From the NCBI GenBank assembly GCA_020137815.1, contig CM035350.1, forward strand, positions 4,482,418 to 4,546,417: a DNA stretch of 64,000 nt, in the 5' to 3' direction. The stretch is from Hormiphora californensis. Taxonomy: Eukaryota; Ctenophora; Tentaculata; Cydippida; Pleurobrachiidae. The translations under genes were made by a program, and so were the position numbers. Positions within the stretch are counted from its first letter, which is position 1. Every line of letters begins with the position of its first letter. Shown piece after piece: positions 1 to 12,122 of this stretch. The notes below the pieces were generated by a model that saw only the letters and a program-made list of their open reading frames with translations, ran no database searches and was not told the DNA's origin.

Positions 1-3000
1 ACAATTTGTTGGCCTTTGTGATCTCGTGCATGTTCTGTCGGTGCTGGAGAATCAATTTGTCCTCTAAATTCTTGGCATCTCGTTTTAGTGAGGCAGCTTG
101 TCGATCCAGTGCCTCTTTGTGTTCAACATCCAGCTGTGCCAAATAATCAGCGTGTTCCTGTTTGATTACTATTATCCTAGATTGCAGTTCTTCGTACTCC
201 GTCTTGCTCTGGGCGTTCATGTTCATCTCCTTCTTCAGAGACTCGATGTTTAGCAAACTCAGCTCTTTTTCCATCTCTTTGATCTGAGAAAGGAGAGGGT
301 GTTAAGGCGAAGGAGCAGGGTCAGAGGAAGAGAGGGAAAAGGAGCGGGGATCAGGATTCAAGAAGATCTCCCGAGCCGCCATGTGCTTTGAGTGCATTCT
401 TCGCGCGCAGTACAGAATGCTTGCTGTGCTTTACTCTCCCGACGCGCGGCGCTGCGGCTGGCACTTGGTGGGTCAGTTGCATGGCAACATAATCATCTAA
501 CTTGCTGTACTGTACAGAAGTAAATGCTAAGTTTAAACTTACTTAAGTCACAACAGAACATAACAGTCGGGAGAATACACACAAGACTAATGACTAGTAG
601 TCTGCCTCAATCCCGGTACAAATTCATTTAGAAACCAAAGTCCTAAGGAAGAAAGAGCGCCGGGGAATAGATTGCACGCGAATGTAAAAACAAGTCTACC
701 TTATTTTGAAGCTGCTCTACTTTATCCCTCCAAGCCTGCTCCTGGCCCACAAACTCCTGCACATGGATATCTTTCATTCGTTTAATTTCAGAATTCCTGC
801 TTTGTGATTGACGCCTTGTCAATTCCTGCTCCAACTCGTCAAGCTCCTCCCTGGTAAAATAAAGAGAGAGAGAGGTTCAGTATCGGATATATGTATATTT
901 CTCGGAGTTTAAATCAGAGGATAGTTAGATAGAAAGTGAAGTCCAATACTAACTACACAATATACCGTAATCTAGTTTCCCAGTACAAGTTGAGTTCCTT
1001 CTCTTTGACCGCCACCTTATCATCTGCATACTGCTCCATCTGGGCCTTGGATATATTGTGGGCTGTCACCTCTTTATCAAACTCACTCTGGGGAAACAAG
1101 ATGATTTAGAAACTCTAATACAGATGAAACAAGATGATTTAGAAACTCTAATACATGGAAACATGAAGGGAAATACGAAGGTTTAGAGATGATTTAGAAA
1201 CTCTAATATAGGGAAGTACGGAGGTTTAGAGAGATATTGATTGTGATGAACCAATGGAATTCATTTCCCAACTGTTTGGAGGTTGTTATAGTTTTTGGGG
1301 AAATATCGTGTGATTAATCACTGATTATTCAGGATATAATTATCATCAATACCCCTGTGGTATATCCAAAATGATACTCCCCCGTGTGATTTATCTAGAG
1401 CAGAACGCCACCTGCTAATGCCCCATATTATTATTATTCAGAATGATGATAAGAAAGGACGGTGTTAAAATCAGTCAGATCTTAGTAATAAAGATGTCTT
1501 GCTCATGTGTAGAGTGTGCTGGGAGAGAGATAGAGCTTGTGCTTGCGAATTTTGAATGTACCGTCGTGCTTTACTCCTGTGTACGAAAGGAGATAGTCTG
1601 TGCGTCACACACTGTCCACACTCGTGTGTGTGTGTGTGGGGGGGGGGGGGGGGAATATGATGATCATTACCATCTACCAGCTTTCTACAGAGGTCGATGA
1701 TAACAAAGTAGAGGGGGAATGAGTTGTGTTATAGTAAATGAAATGGTATAATAGAGTTGGGTAACTATAGTAACCATGGTAACTAACCCGTAGTGATTTG
1801 AGAAGGGAGACCTTGTCTTTCAGCTCACTCTTCAATAGTTCGAGGTTATCCTCCTTCTCCTTCAGGTTGTTCTGAAACACACAACCAGCTATGTTACGAG
1901 GGATCTGTTACAGCTATGTTACGAGGGATGTCACATAGGGATGGTGGTATAGTGTGACTTTCCAATATGTCATTAAAGAAGTGTAACACCATCTCACCAT
2001 CAGCTCGGTCCGTTCCCTCTCTGCATCAACCAGTGATGATTTACTACTATTCATCAGATTCCTCAACCTCTCCAACTCTAACGTTAGCTCTGTCACACTC
2101 GTCTCAGCCTTCTCTTTGGCCTCCCTTAACTCCGCCAATTGGGCCTCGTAATCTGGGGAGATAGAGAGAGGGTGTTAGTCTGGGAGAGAGAGGGTGTTAG
2201 TCTGGGGAGAGAGGGTGTTAGTCTGGGGAGAGAGGGTGTTAGTCTGGGGAGAGAGAGGGTGTTAGTCTGGGGAGATAGAGGGTGTTAGTTTGGTAAGAGA
2301 GTGTGTTAAAAAATATCACCAAATTACAACACCACGGAAATAATTTCACCGCTCAGTGCTCACTATCAGTGACACACAAATACGCCACACAGCTACTCAC
2401 TGGTAGTGAGGGCCTCCCGTTCTGAGTTAGCCTCTGCTTCAAGAGCCTCCCGTATAGCCTGACTGTTGGCCCGGGACATCTCCAACACTTCCTCCATCTC
2501 CCTCTCACAATTCTCCTTTATCTCCCGCATCTCCTCCAGTTTTAAACGCTGTAACTCCTTCTCACGGTCTGATATGGACGTCATGTGTTCCTCCAGAGCT
2601 AGTTTCTGTTCTGCTTTCAGTCTCACTAGCTCCTCCTCCTTAACCGTTAGATCCTGGAAAGTAAATGTAGAGAGGGAGGGGACGAGGGGGAAACAAAGTT
2701 AGAGAGGGAGGGGATAAGGGGGAAATAAAGGTAGAGAGGGAGGGGATAAGGGGAAACGAAGGTAGAGAGGGAAGGGACAAGGGGAAACAAAGGTAGAGAG
2801 GGAGGGGACAAGGGGAAACTAAGGTAGAGAGGGAGGGGAAAACAAAGGTAGAGAGGGAGGGGACTAGGGGAAATAAAGGTAGAGAGGGAGGGGACTAGGG
2901 GAAATAAAGGTAGAGAGGGAGGGGACTAGGGGAAAACAAAGTTAGAGAGGGAGGGGATAAGGGGGGAAACAAAGGTAGAGAGGAAGGGGACAAAGGGAAA

Positions 3001-6000
3001 ACAAAGGTAGAGAGGGAGGGGACAAGGGGAAAACAAAGGTAGAGAGGGAGGGGATAAGGAGGGAAAACAAAGGTAGAGAGGGAGGGGATAAGGAGGGAAA
3101 ACAAAGGTAGAGAGGAAGGGGACAAGGGTGAAACAAAGGTAGAGAGGGAGGGGTCAAGGGGGAAACAAAGGTAGAGAGGGAGGGGACAAGGGGAAACAAA
3201 GGTAGAGAGGGAGGGGACAAGGGGAAAACAAAGGTAGAGAGGGAGGGGACAAGGGGAAAACAAAATGATATCCGTACAACCACTAACTTTGGAGGTAGAG
3301 TTTTCAGTACCTTTTTCAGATGATTAGTTTTGTCCTCCCAAGTATGAATCGCCTTATTATGGCGCTCCTTCAAGTGCCGGATCTCATCATCTTTTTCCAA
3401 TATCCTATCCTTTAGCTTCTGCATTTCAAACTGAAGCTTTTCATTCTCGACAGAGTGAAGGTGTGATAGCTCATCCAACTCCCCAATACGACCTGACAAA
3501 TGTAACAGTTAACACGGCTGATTTAAAAACAAGGAATAGTACTAAATATCACTGAATATATCACTGAATATAAAACAAGTTAGGTGCAGTATATACCATC
3601 AACTGATGCCGATTCTACAGTAGCAGGGGATGGTAATGAGATACCGGTACTTCCGGATCCATCATAGATACTACTCATAACGACTCTTCCGATATACTCC
3701 TCACACAATCAAACAAAATACAGCAGCATTATGAATGACACACACACACGCTACACAGCGCCATGCTCGGGGTTTTAAAAGCATAAATGGAAAATCACCG
3801 GTGGTTTTTCTCTCTATTTTTCAAGTCAATTTTTACATGTCGTGCATGACAATACCAGGTATTCTGAATAAAGTACCGGTATTCATTGAGTGTTACAATG
3901 GAGATCTCAGAAATCGTTATTCGGAATAAACAGAAGAAACTCGAACATTGCAAATGATCTTTATGGCCATCCAAGGGTTTTAGGACTACAGTGGTAACAA
4001 GAACCGGCTTCATTCGGAGAAACTGTTTAACTAGTAATTGATAAGCATGCCAATAATGACAGGCGGTCTCGGGTCTAATCGTAAAGGATACGTATTTTAC
4101 AAGATATTTTACATTTTACAGCGTTAAGGACCAAGGCGGTCAAGGGATCTATCCCTATAGGCACGGGAAACTACAAAGGACAAGAAGAAGGAATGTTCGA
4201 GTCAAAACTCAAAAGTGGAATGTTTAAAAACCTCGTGAATGACTTTCTTTCATGTTCTTCATTATCTTTAGACTGCTATCACGTCCCTTAATGCTAAATG
4301 CGCTCGTATCAAGTACTCCCAAGCTTAGCCACAAAACAAATTTTACAAGCAATGAAATTCCGCAACAGACTTCAACAGTAAAGCGTCTAAAGGAAAAACA
4401 GCTGAGCTATACCTGATTTTTTCATGTTCTCTTCGGCTTGCTGCAAAGCTGCTTTCTTCGTATTATTGAGATCATCCTCTACCTGTCATAATATTGGTCA
4501 TGATGAATTATTAATTTCCACTGGTGCAAATCAATAATTATAAATGTCACTATTCTTCTTACCCTGGTAACTTGCTGCAGTGCAATATCGAGATCTCTCT
4601 GAGTTTCCATCAGCCTCTCTTCCAGATCATTCACTTCTCGGCGGAGAGAGTCGTTCTGAAGAAATAGTGTTAAAAACCGATAGTGCATGTGAGGGGTTCG
4701 TTAGTGAAAACTGGCAATCCAATAGAAGGAGACGATCCAATAATTTTGATCCAAACAATTATACACAGGGAAAAGTACCTCGTCTTCTAATCGTCGCTTT
4801 TCCTCGTTAAAAGAAGCAAATCTAGCCTCAGCCTCCTCCAGGTCCTTCTGAAGTCTCTGGACCCGGCCCGAGCTCTGGTACTCGGACTGCTCTGATACTT
4901 GTTTCAGTGTAGACACCTGGGAGGAGGGTTAGAGTTAACAATTCATAAATAGAGATATTGGAATCATGCCAAAAACTAGATAGCTGTTCTCCTTATTACC
5001 TCTTCCTCTAATTGGGCAATCTGGGTTTTATACATGGCAGTGAGGTGGGATTTCTCACTGTTCACCATTGAACCCAGCTCTTCCCGGTGTTTTGCTGCTA
5101 TTGATTTCTTTTCTTCCTCGTGGGATTTACGCATGTCAACCAGCTTTTGTTCCAGCTCCTTCCGTTGGCCCTCGAACACCTGCACGTGAGGTACGGTGTG
5201 TTAAATATTACCCGAGAAATTAAAAGAAAGATAGAGGGAAAGAGGGAGGGATAAAGATAGTGTGCATGCTTGTGTGGCTCAGGAAAAGAGAAAGAAACAT
5301 GACTATATGACACCTTATCCTGGACTGTGTTAAAATATGTTACAATCGCACGAACTTATTCAGGCATACAAAACATGAGTAATAGGAGCCGCCTGGGACG
5401 GATGAAAACAGAGAAAAACGAGAAAATAATTGCAAATATACTTTAGAAAAACCAACCAACAAACCTCTTTCAGTAGCTCTAGTTCCTTTTCATGTTTGTC
5501 TTTTAGAGCCTTGAACATAGAACTGGAGGCATCATTTTGGGTTGTTCGTTCGTTAAACTCGAGGATGATAGCTTGGTAGTTCTGTTTTAGAATGTCCAGT
5601 TCTCCCTTCACCGCCTTCATTTGTTCATCGTACTCTCGTTTTATCATCTCCTCTCGCTCTGGCAGAGAATGTAGTTGCTATAGAGGACCGATTACACACG
5701 AAGAGAGAGAGAGAGGGTAATGAGCTCAAGTTAAATAATTAAAACTAAGACGAAATTCATAAAAAGACAAATCAATACGAACATTATTTGAAATATTTAC
5801 CATTAGTTTTCAACTTGTATGATTTGAAGTTCTTAACAGCATCCTTTGAGTCGCTCTCATACTCGATAATCCTATTCCGCAGTTCATGAATAGTTTGCTC
5901 ATCATTCTTCTGAGCTGTAACGAAAGCCTGTAATTTGGAGATGGTGTCCTCGGTTTTCCCGAGAACCTTCTTTAGTTCCATATCATGGGCCTCCTGGAGA

Positions 6001-6152
6001 CAGGATATCTGGGCATCGTGCTCGTCGTTCTTGGTGTTCAGAGCGTACACAACTTTAGTAAGCTGAGCAATCTTTTTGCTCATTTTGAGGTGAAGTTCGG
6101 GGGTCATGGGGCCCTCTAGACCCTGCGTGTTCATGTTGACATCAAACCCCAT
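1..6152 (-). CDS. FAM184: FAM184 family coiled-coil protein, 5' portion, 13 exons, runs off the left edge
   Basis: Exons in transcript order: 6152-5801, 5658-5465, 5179-5000, 4916-4779, 4655-4563, 4482-4413, 3492-3311, 2653-2401, 2152-1998, 1871-1788, 1087-966, 850-700 and 283-<1. Each junction is GT-AG and the reading frame stays open across all of them, giving about 752 residues. The N-terminus carries the block LKMSKKIAQLTKVVYALNTK (near residue 23), which I recognise as the hallmark of the FAM184 N-terminal domain; the rest is heptad-rich, charged coiled coil, as in the family. FAM184 proteins are usually about 1,000-1,100 residues, so the last third lies outside the window. Molecular function is poorly known. 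The ATG at 6152 starts the conserved block and is the natural start. The intron upstream of exon 7 holds an alternative first exon, and two other introns hold arrays of repeated 3' splice sites. Confidence 0.9.
1088..1235 (-). repeat. Three tandem copies of an acceptor region in FAM184 intron 10
   Basis: The sense strand repeats TTAGAGTTTCTAAATCATCT at about 37 bp spacing, followed by TTGTTTC. The last copy ends in CCCCAG, the acceptor of exon 1087-966. Earlier copies contain TTAG before the same AGTTTC start. Confidence 0.65.
2154..2310 (-). repeat. Tandem array of 3' splice-site modules in FAM184 intron 8
   Basis: On the sense (minus) strand about six units of roughly 21-25 bp run head to tail up to the real acceptor at 2153. 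Each unit has CTAACACCC, a pyrimidine run and CCCAG, so each holds a branch-like site, a polypyrimidine tract and an AG. Only the last AG joins the recognised exon 2152-1998. Confidence 0.85.
2660..3265 (-). repeat. Pyrimidine-rich minisatellite in FAM184 intron 7
   Basis: About 19 imperfect units of 28-34 bp, plus-strand core GTAGAGAGGGAGGGGACAAG. The sense strand is therefore a long C/T-rich tract that runs to within a few bases of the acceptor of exon 2653-2401. The units lack an AG, so this extends the pyrimidine tract and does not copy the whole acceptor. Confidence 0.9.
3597..3678 (-). CDS. FAM184: Alternative first coding exon inside FAM184
   Basis: An ATG at 3678 opens 27 codons (begins MSSIYDGSG, Ser/Gly rich) ending at a GT donor (GTATAT) in phase 1. 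The next exon (3492-3311) accepts phase 1, and the upstream coding exon 4482-4413 also ends in phase 1, so both can join it in frame. The simplest reading is an internal promoter in the 0.9 kb intron producing a protein that lacks the conserved N-terminal domain. It could also be a skipped cassette exon, but I see no convincing acceptor directly upstream. Confidence 0.5.
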
Positions 6153-6399
6153 TCTCTGAAAGTGGTGTAAAAAGGTAAGTGTTTGACTAATCCACTCGGG
6201 GATGGAAGAAGGAGAGGGGGAAATGTTATTTACTTACCAAAAATAAAATTTCACGTTTTAATGTTGAGTTTCTGTAGTTGTCAGGTATGGCCTTACTTCA
6301 GTTTCCATCAGAGACCTAAAAGCACTGATAATCAGATACCTAAACAAACATAACTTCAGCAGTTGTGAATTTGGAGCATGGCAGAATGACAACACCGAA

Positions 6400-7100
6400 T
6401 TGAATTTTCCATGATTTGGATACGCCTTAGAAAATTAATCTGGCATCTGGGCCTGCAGCCATGAGCCAATAAATCGAATTTCGCGGTTTTTGGAAGTTGG
6501 AAGTACCCAGAGCTGCAATCGAGTACCCTGTTAACGGAGATTCACTTCAGTCTTCAAAATCTCAAACAACAAACAAAATTTTGAAATCACACAACTTTTG
6601 TGGGAAAACGTTAAAATCTGGGTGCCTTTCATTGCTAACAATTCGTAGTTTTAGCGCGCGCGACGGGTTAGGGCTATCCGTTAGGGTCTGGTTAGGGTTT
6701 GGTTTGGGGTTATCGGTTAGGGCTACCGATTCTCTATCAGTTACCGTTTAGTTTACTCAAATTGGCCATGTGGTTGCATGGCTATAGCCGTTTGAAAAAA
6801 GTCGGTCTAAGTATACTCTTTTGGCAGCGCGCACCTGTAAACACGCTGCAAGGCACCCAGATTATAATCGCGCCCACTTTTGTGGCCAGCGTTAAAATCT
6901 GGGTGTTTCGTGAGTGCTGACAAACGGTTTTTTAGGGTTAGGGCTAAAGTGGGGTTAGGGTTAGGGCTGGGGTTTGGGTTGGGGTTAGGCCTTGACATTT
7001 CCTACCAGATAAACTTTGAATTAGCCAAAACGGTTGAGTGGTTTGGCGGTTAGAGTCATTTTAGTGAATCAACTTTTTTGGCAGCGCGCACCTGTATACT
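6400..7100. repeat. Intergenic repeat-rich stretch with telomere-like GGGTTAG runs
   Basis: No gene is visible. Degenerate GGGTTAGGG/GGGTTTGGG tracts lie at 6665-6730 and 6935-6990. A motif pairing ATCTGGGTG with CACTTTTGTGG recurs near 6595, 6850-6905 and, inverted, at 7263. TTTTGGCAGCGCGCACCTGTA occurs in near-identical form at 6819 and 7077. This looks like decayed foldback or MITE material. Confidence 0.5.
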
Positions 7101-7244
7101 CCATTTTTTTTCAACTGTTCACCCCCCAAAGTCGTGCGCGGAATTGTTTTGCGCGTTTATCACATGTTAACGTGTAGCGCGCGCAGCGTAAATTAAAATA
7201 TCGCACGCGCATGAGTTGAGGGGTGAACAGTTGAATAAAAATGG
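7101..7244. mobile_element. Foldback (MITE-like) element
   Basis: The arms CAACTGTTCACCCC (7112-7125) and GGGGTGAACAGTTG (7220-7233) are exact inverted complements, extended outward by CCATTTTT and AAAAATGG. The middle is rich in GCGCGC palindromes. There is no coding capacity and no target duplication I can assign. Confidence 0.6.
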
Positions 7245-7659
7245 ACTTTAAACAGGCCACCAAACACCCAGATCGTAACGGCGCCCCACTTTTGTGGGCT
7301 GCAGCTGCACTGTGAGATTGAGTTGCCCTGCGCGCGCGAATTTTATCAATGCAGCGCACTTTCTATTTATCAATCAATTTTACTTAAATTAATTAATTAA
7401 TTAAATTTAAGGGCTCAATTAATTAATTCATAAAAATTAATCATTTAAATACTTTTATTAAGCTTTTTAACATGTTGAAAAGCAGGTATTTTCAGCATTA
7501 AATCAGGGAGATTATTCTTATCCGACGCGCGGCTCTTCTTCAGCTTTTATTTGATTTTGATTTCAAAAATCAAAAGTTTTGACAGTTCGTTTTCGGTTTT
7601 TAAAATTTCAGATTAATGTAGGACTGATCTGTATCAAGCTCTTTGAAACGTAGTTTCCG

Positions 7660-9225
7660 ATGGCTCCTGCACATGTTTCTGTTCCCATGAACTTTGGGGT
7701 TGAAAATCTAGCTCGAATGCATCATTGTAATGTTCAGATCGACCTCAATGATGGAACGACATTGGGCGCCAACTCCCTCATCCTGTCCTACAACAGTATC
7801 GTGTTCGAGAAACTATTTGAAGAAGACAACTTCACTGCCATGGAAGATTTCGAGGCAGAGAATGCACGGTACTTCATTCATTGTCTCTATTCAGGGAGCA
7901 TAAAAATATCAAACTCCAGCTTCCGAGAGCTATCAAAACTAGGAGCTGTTTTCCAAGTGGATTGGGTGAGGTATGAGTGTCAAAACTACTTCCTCCGGGC
8001 CGTCCAATCTCTGAGGAGTTCTGATGAGAAGCAGTTCAGGTTCATAATGGAGGAGGCAACATATGCCAGGCGGGTTTACAAGGATTCCCATCTCGTAGAC
8101 ATTGTGGCAAAAGAAATGGATTCCGTAGCCCCTGAAATTCGTAACTCAAATATTATGAGTCACCTGCGATCACAGCTGCCCAACTTGTCGGTTGAGGAGT
8201 TAGGACATGTTATTAAAGATGACAACAGGGGACTGTATTGTCCTGATTAAATCAATTAGTTTGTTTCTCGATAGTGAGGAGGGGCACGTACCATGTAAAT
8301 GTGAAATATCTCCTGGATAGAGTGGATCTAGAATACTGTCTGGAGGTCGATGATGGTTTATTTTATTCACTGTTTGAGAAGTTAGAGGCCCTGGAAGACT
8401 TGTCAGCAGCCGATCTTCGTGAAATACTCCATCTTAGCAACGCGACCACACGGCACTTTATTAACCGGGCAGCCCACCCCTCCGCTCCCCCAGATAATTC
8501 CATACAGAACCTGTTCGCTGGACCTCTCAGTGAAATTATTGGCTCCGCTCCTGACGAAGAGATTTTCTCTATTCTCGCTAACTCTGGTAAAGTGAAATCT
8601 CTCTACATGTTCTTCGAGGGTCTATCGGCGTTCCGAGGTCGCATTTACCCAACTGTCATGGAAATTGATGAAGCGATCAAAAAGGCGACGCTGGAAACCT
8701 ATCATACCAGTATTTTTCGAGAGAATGGAGTACTCTTCATATTATTCCGATTACCGTTACAATAACTTGGATCACATCAAGAACAACCATATTGATAATA
8801 ACGATAATTTCGTTATGGAGCTGCCGCAGAAAATGAGGTGGTACGAATTCTTTATGAACACCCGGGAATATGTTTTTGTATTTTCAAGGTTCGGGCTGAC
8901 ACGTATTCCGGGGTGTACCAGAAGCGAGGGTAAATGTGGTTTGTGTGTTTCTGTAACAGCTGTTAGTGAGGATAATCCGGATGCGTTTAGTATCGAACTG
9001 GTCACTGATGAGGCTTCGTATGGCCATCTCCCTATTCATCGACACCCGGAGATAACACCATCCCGGATTCATCTGGCACTGGTCTCAACAAGGTGGTCCA
9101 CTTTCCAGAACTCATACAATCGGAAACCGTTTCTAACTGCTGATGGTGTGAGATATGGTGAGGATGTGTACAGTGCAAGGTCAACCGATGAACTGAGAGT
9201 GATTGCTTATGTGAGGATAAAATAA
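7660..9225 (+). CDS. BTB/POZ-domain protein, reading frame broken twice
   Basis: Three overlapping open segments on one strand form one protein: 7660-8250, about 8247-8765 and 8665-9225. Residues 20-110 of the first match a BTB/POZ fold (VQIDLNDGTTLGANSLILS, then IVFEKLF and ARYFIHCLYSG), followed by a BACK-like helical region; the end (DELRVIAYVRIK) resembles C-termini of animal BTB proteins with a PHR/TRAF-like sandwich. BTB proteins commonly dimerise and serve as Cullin-3 substrate adaptors. The first break can be bridged by an intron of about 44 bp (8235-8278, phase 2), very short for this window; the second, near 8725-8780, has no good splice pair. A sequencing indel or a pseudogene is equally possible. 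Confidence 0.65.
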
Positions 9226-9534
9226 ATGGGCGTTGGATAACATACTTTTTCCGTGGACAAATATGCCTATAAATTTAAACGTTTTATTTTTGTTATGTGT
9301 CTTATATTAGTAAAATAATTTATCATTAGTAAAATAATTTATCACAAAAAATGGTTTTATATTTTAGGAGAAAGATATTTATTTTGATTATGGATGTTTA
9401 TTTTTGTTAACTGGTTTTCTATAAATTTGAATTTTCATTGCATCCCCAAACTACTACATCATGTACATTTATCCTTTTATGTTTCCCCTAGAATGGTACA
9501 GGAATAAGAGAAAAACAACAAAGAGAACACAAAC

Positions 9535-11636
9535 ATGGCCAGTCGGACGTTTGTGAAATACAGCCTCTTCGCTTTCAACATCCTTTTTTGGGTAAGTTAT
9601 ACCTATTCCGACTCCGTCCATCACTTCCCCTCATAATTATTATTGCTAAACTCCATCTATCTCTGACAACCATCCCTCTCTACAACTATCTAACAAGTTT
9701 ATCCCTCAGTTGATGGGCACCTTTCTTCTGGTAGTTGGACTATGGAGTAAAACAGAAAAAGGAAACCTCATGGACTTCAACTCTATGGCCGTAGATCCCG
9801 CTACTGTTTTGCTAGTTGTTGGTGCGCTAATGTTCTGGATTGGTTTCTTTGGCTGGGTCGGAGCCCTCAGAGAAAATGTCAAGTTCCTCATGGTGGTGAG
9901 TTATAGTACCACTTTTGTGGTGTAATAGGGTGTAGGTTGACAGTTCAACTGTGACTAATATATAGACCGAGACAGGGGAGGGGTGAGATCTTCTTAATTT
10001 GACAGGTTTATTAACTTCCCTAAATGATCATCCCCAATTTGTCAAGAAGAAGTAATTTGGTTATACGCCGAGAACCGTTGAGCGTATAATGATACCTTCC
10101 TTCTTACCTTCATAGTCTTTCCAAGGCACTTCCTCACTCTCTCTCAAAGTGATTCTGTTACTCAGTTCTATCCCCCTCCCCAACAGCTCAATGATTATCA
10201 TCTCCCCTAACAGTTTGGTGTTAGGTTAGTTACTATCCCCCGCCCCCCTAGCCTCCCCCTAATTCTCATCCTCCTAACAGTTCAATGATTCTCATCCCCC
10301 CTAACAGTTCAATGATTCTCATCCCCCTAACAGTTTGGTGTCAGTTTGGTGATACTATTCCTGGCGGAAGCAGCAGTTGGAATTCTCGCCTTCATAATGA
10401 AAGAGAAAGTTAAGGAGGTGGTGCAGGTTCACATGTATGAGTCGATAAAGTCCTACAGAGATGATAGTGACTTGAGGGATGCTGTTAACGTGGCCCAGCG
10501 GACTGTAAGTAACACCATAGGAAAAGAAACAGTGATTTATCAAGCTTTTGTGATATTTCAACTATCGTTCCCTTCCCCAGTTCAAATATTGTGGACAGTG
10601 AATACAATTTATTACCGATTCAATTACATTATATTATTATTGTTCTCCCAATCCCCCAGTTCAAATGTTGTGGTGTAAAGAGCTTCACTGACTGGCAAGA
10701 TAACGCATATTTCAAATGTTGTAACGAAGGGATAGAGAGTTGTGGTGTTCCGTATTCATGCTGTAACATTGTAAGTTACACACAGTGCTAATTTTATCAA
10801 ACTGTGTAGTGAGTATACAGCTGTAGTAGACAGTAGACTGACATTCTATCTCTCTCTCTCTCAGACTCTTCAAGTGAATTTGTTTTGTGGTGTAAACATC
10901 ATGGATTATAAACAGGAAGAGTTCTGTACGAGCAATCAGACATTCGTCCCATCGGTAAGCAACGCGTCTAATTGCCCGGCGGCTGGAGTGTTTTTGTATT
11001 CACACGCACTCTGACCAATCACACACTCGCCCTCTCACTGACGCACAGTGGGAATTGTTTCTGAGCGCGCAGCACAATTTTTATGATGAAAGTAGAGGTT
11101 GTTAGCAATGAGCGCGCACACACATTTCAATGAAAACACAACAAACCGCCCGGAATTGTGTCAATTTTGATCAAAATATTTGTGATATTTGATCCACTTA
11201 AATTACTTCTCCCCCTCATTTCCAGAGCAATTTGAAGGAGGACTACGGTGGAGGGAAGCATATCTACGAGGACGGCTGTCTTGACACCATGGAAGGGTGG
11301 TTCAACAAGAATTTGTACTATGTAGGGGGAGCTGCACTGGGTGTTGCTATTGTACAGGTGCGTGTACAGGAACTTTAGTAACACCCTGTACCACTGCCTC
11401 ACTGCATGGTATACAGTGAGGTATAGGGTGTTATACAGTCCACACGGCTCGTGTTACAAAACATCAAACGTTAAACTGAGTGTGGGTGATCTAATACACT
11501 GACATACACACACAACTTGTAAAACAATGACAAGATACTGACAAACATACAGGTGGCTATAATGCTGGTGACTGCCCGTTTTCTGGGGATACTAAGAGAT
11601 TTGGAGTGGAAGGCAGAGCGGATGACAGTGTTTTGA
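9535..11636 (+). CDS. Tetraspanin, TspanC8-like, seven exons
   Basis: Exons: 9535-9591, 9710-9895, 10334-10504, 10660-10770, 10865-10954, 11226-11357 and 11553-11636, all GT-AG and all phase 0, giving 276 residues. There are four membrane segments and a large extracellular loop between TM3 and TM4. The loop holds CCG (141-143), a second CC pair (158-159), GVPYSCC (167-173) and a late GC. The order CCG, CGVPxSCC, FCG, GC is that of the TspanC8 group (TSPAN5/14/15/17/33), whose known members carry ADAM10 from the ER to the surface. The loop has ten cysteines where eight are usual. The acceptor of exon 3 sits in a repeat array, and the start of exon 4 is duplicated as a decoy at 10578. Confidence 0.9.
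10185..10333 (+). repeat. Tandem 3' splice sites upstream of tetraspanin exon 3
   Basis: Five AG sites preceded by C/T runs (CCAACAG or CCTAACAG) end at 10196, 10213, 10280, 10307 and 10333. The last three are spaced 26-27 bp apart with TTCAATGATTCTCAT between them. The copy at 10213 is followed by TTTGGTGT, the same eight bases that begin the real exon 3 at 10334. Confidence 0.8.
10578..10595 (+). pseudogene. Decoy copy of tetraspanin exon 4 acceptor and first codons
   Basis: TTCCCCAG followed by TTCAAATATTGTGG at about 10571-10592 nearly repeats the real CCCCCAG plus TTCAAATGTTGTGG at 10653-10673. The decoy reads FKYCGQ and then meets TGA, so use of it would truncate the protein before its signature cysteines. 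Confidence 0.6.
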
Positions 11637-11639
11637 AGT

Positions 11640-12120
11640 TCATGACAGACAATAACAAAGTGAGACAAACACTATTATCCTCACCTCCCTTTAACACCCA
11701 GTATTTTATAGGTTGGAGGTGTTTGGTTATCGCAGTCCCTAATTCACAAGATCAAAGTCGCCTCTGCAGGGGGATATTACAAATGAAGGGGAACCAATAT
11801 TGAATAAAAAGAGACTTGAACACACAATATTATCAGAAAGAGAGAGATACCCAAATAATGAACACTCATGCGCATGATATATGAACAATTTTTGACGTTT
11901 TAATTTACATAGATCACATTTGTAAATGTTCAGAAATTAATTTGAGTTCCATGCTGTTCCCCAAACACGTTCAGCAACCCAAAAAGTAGATTTGTGTTTT
12001 AGTTTTTTCAATAATCGCTCCTTTAAATTTCTATCTGTCCACACATAGCTTGAACCCTTTACTCAACAATTCAGAACCAGATGGAAGTCGGGTGATGTCT
12101 GGAAACACCATGTCGACACC
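11640..12120. other. Tetraspanin 3' flank, no further gene
   Basis: AT-rich, with AATAAA at 11803. I see nothing else until the stop of the minus-strand GPCR. Confidence 0.4.
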
Positions 12121-12122
12121 CA

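Noticed and set aside
2895-3263. Open frame made of PLPLYLCFP-type repeats
   Set aside because: Translation of the FAM184 intron minisatellite, not a protein.
6640-6990. Interstitial telomere
   Set aside because: GGGTTAG-like units are irregular and mixed with GGGTTTGG and GGGCT; no clean (TTAGGG)n run.
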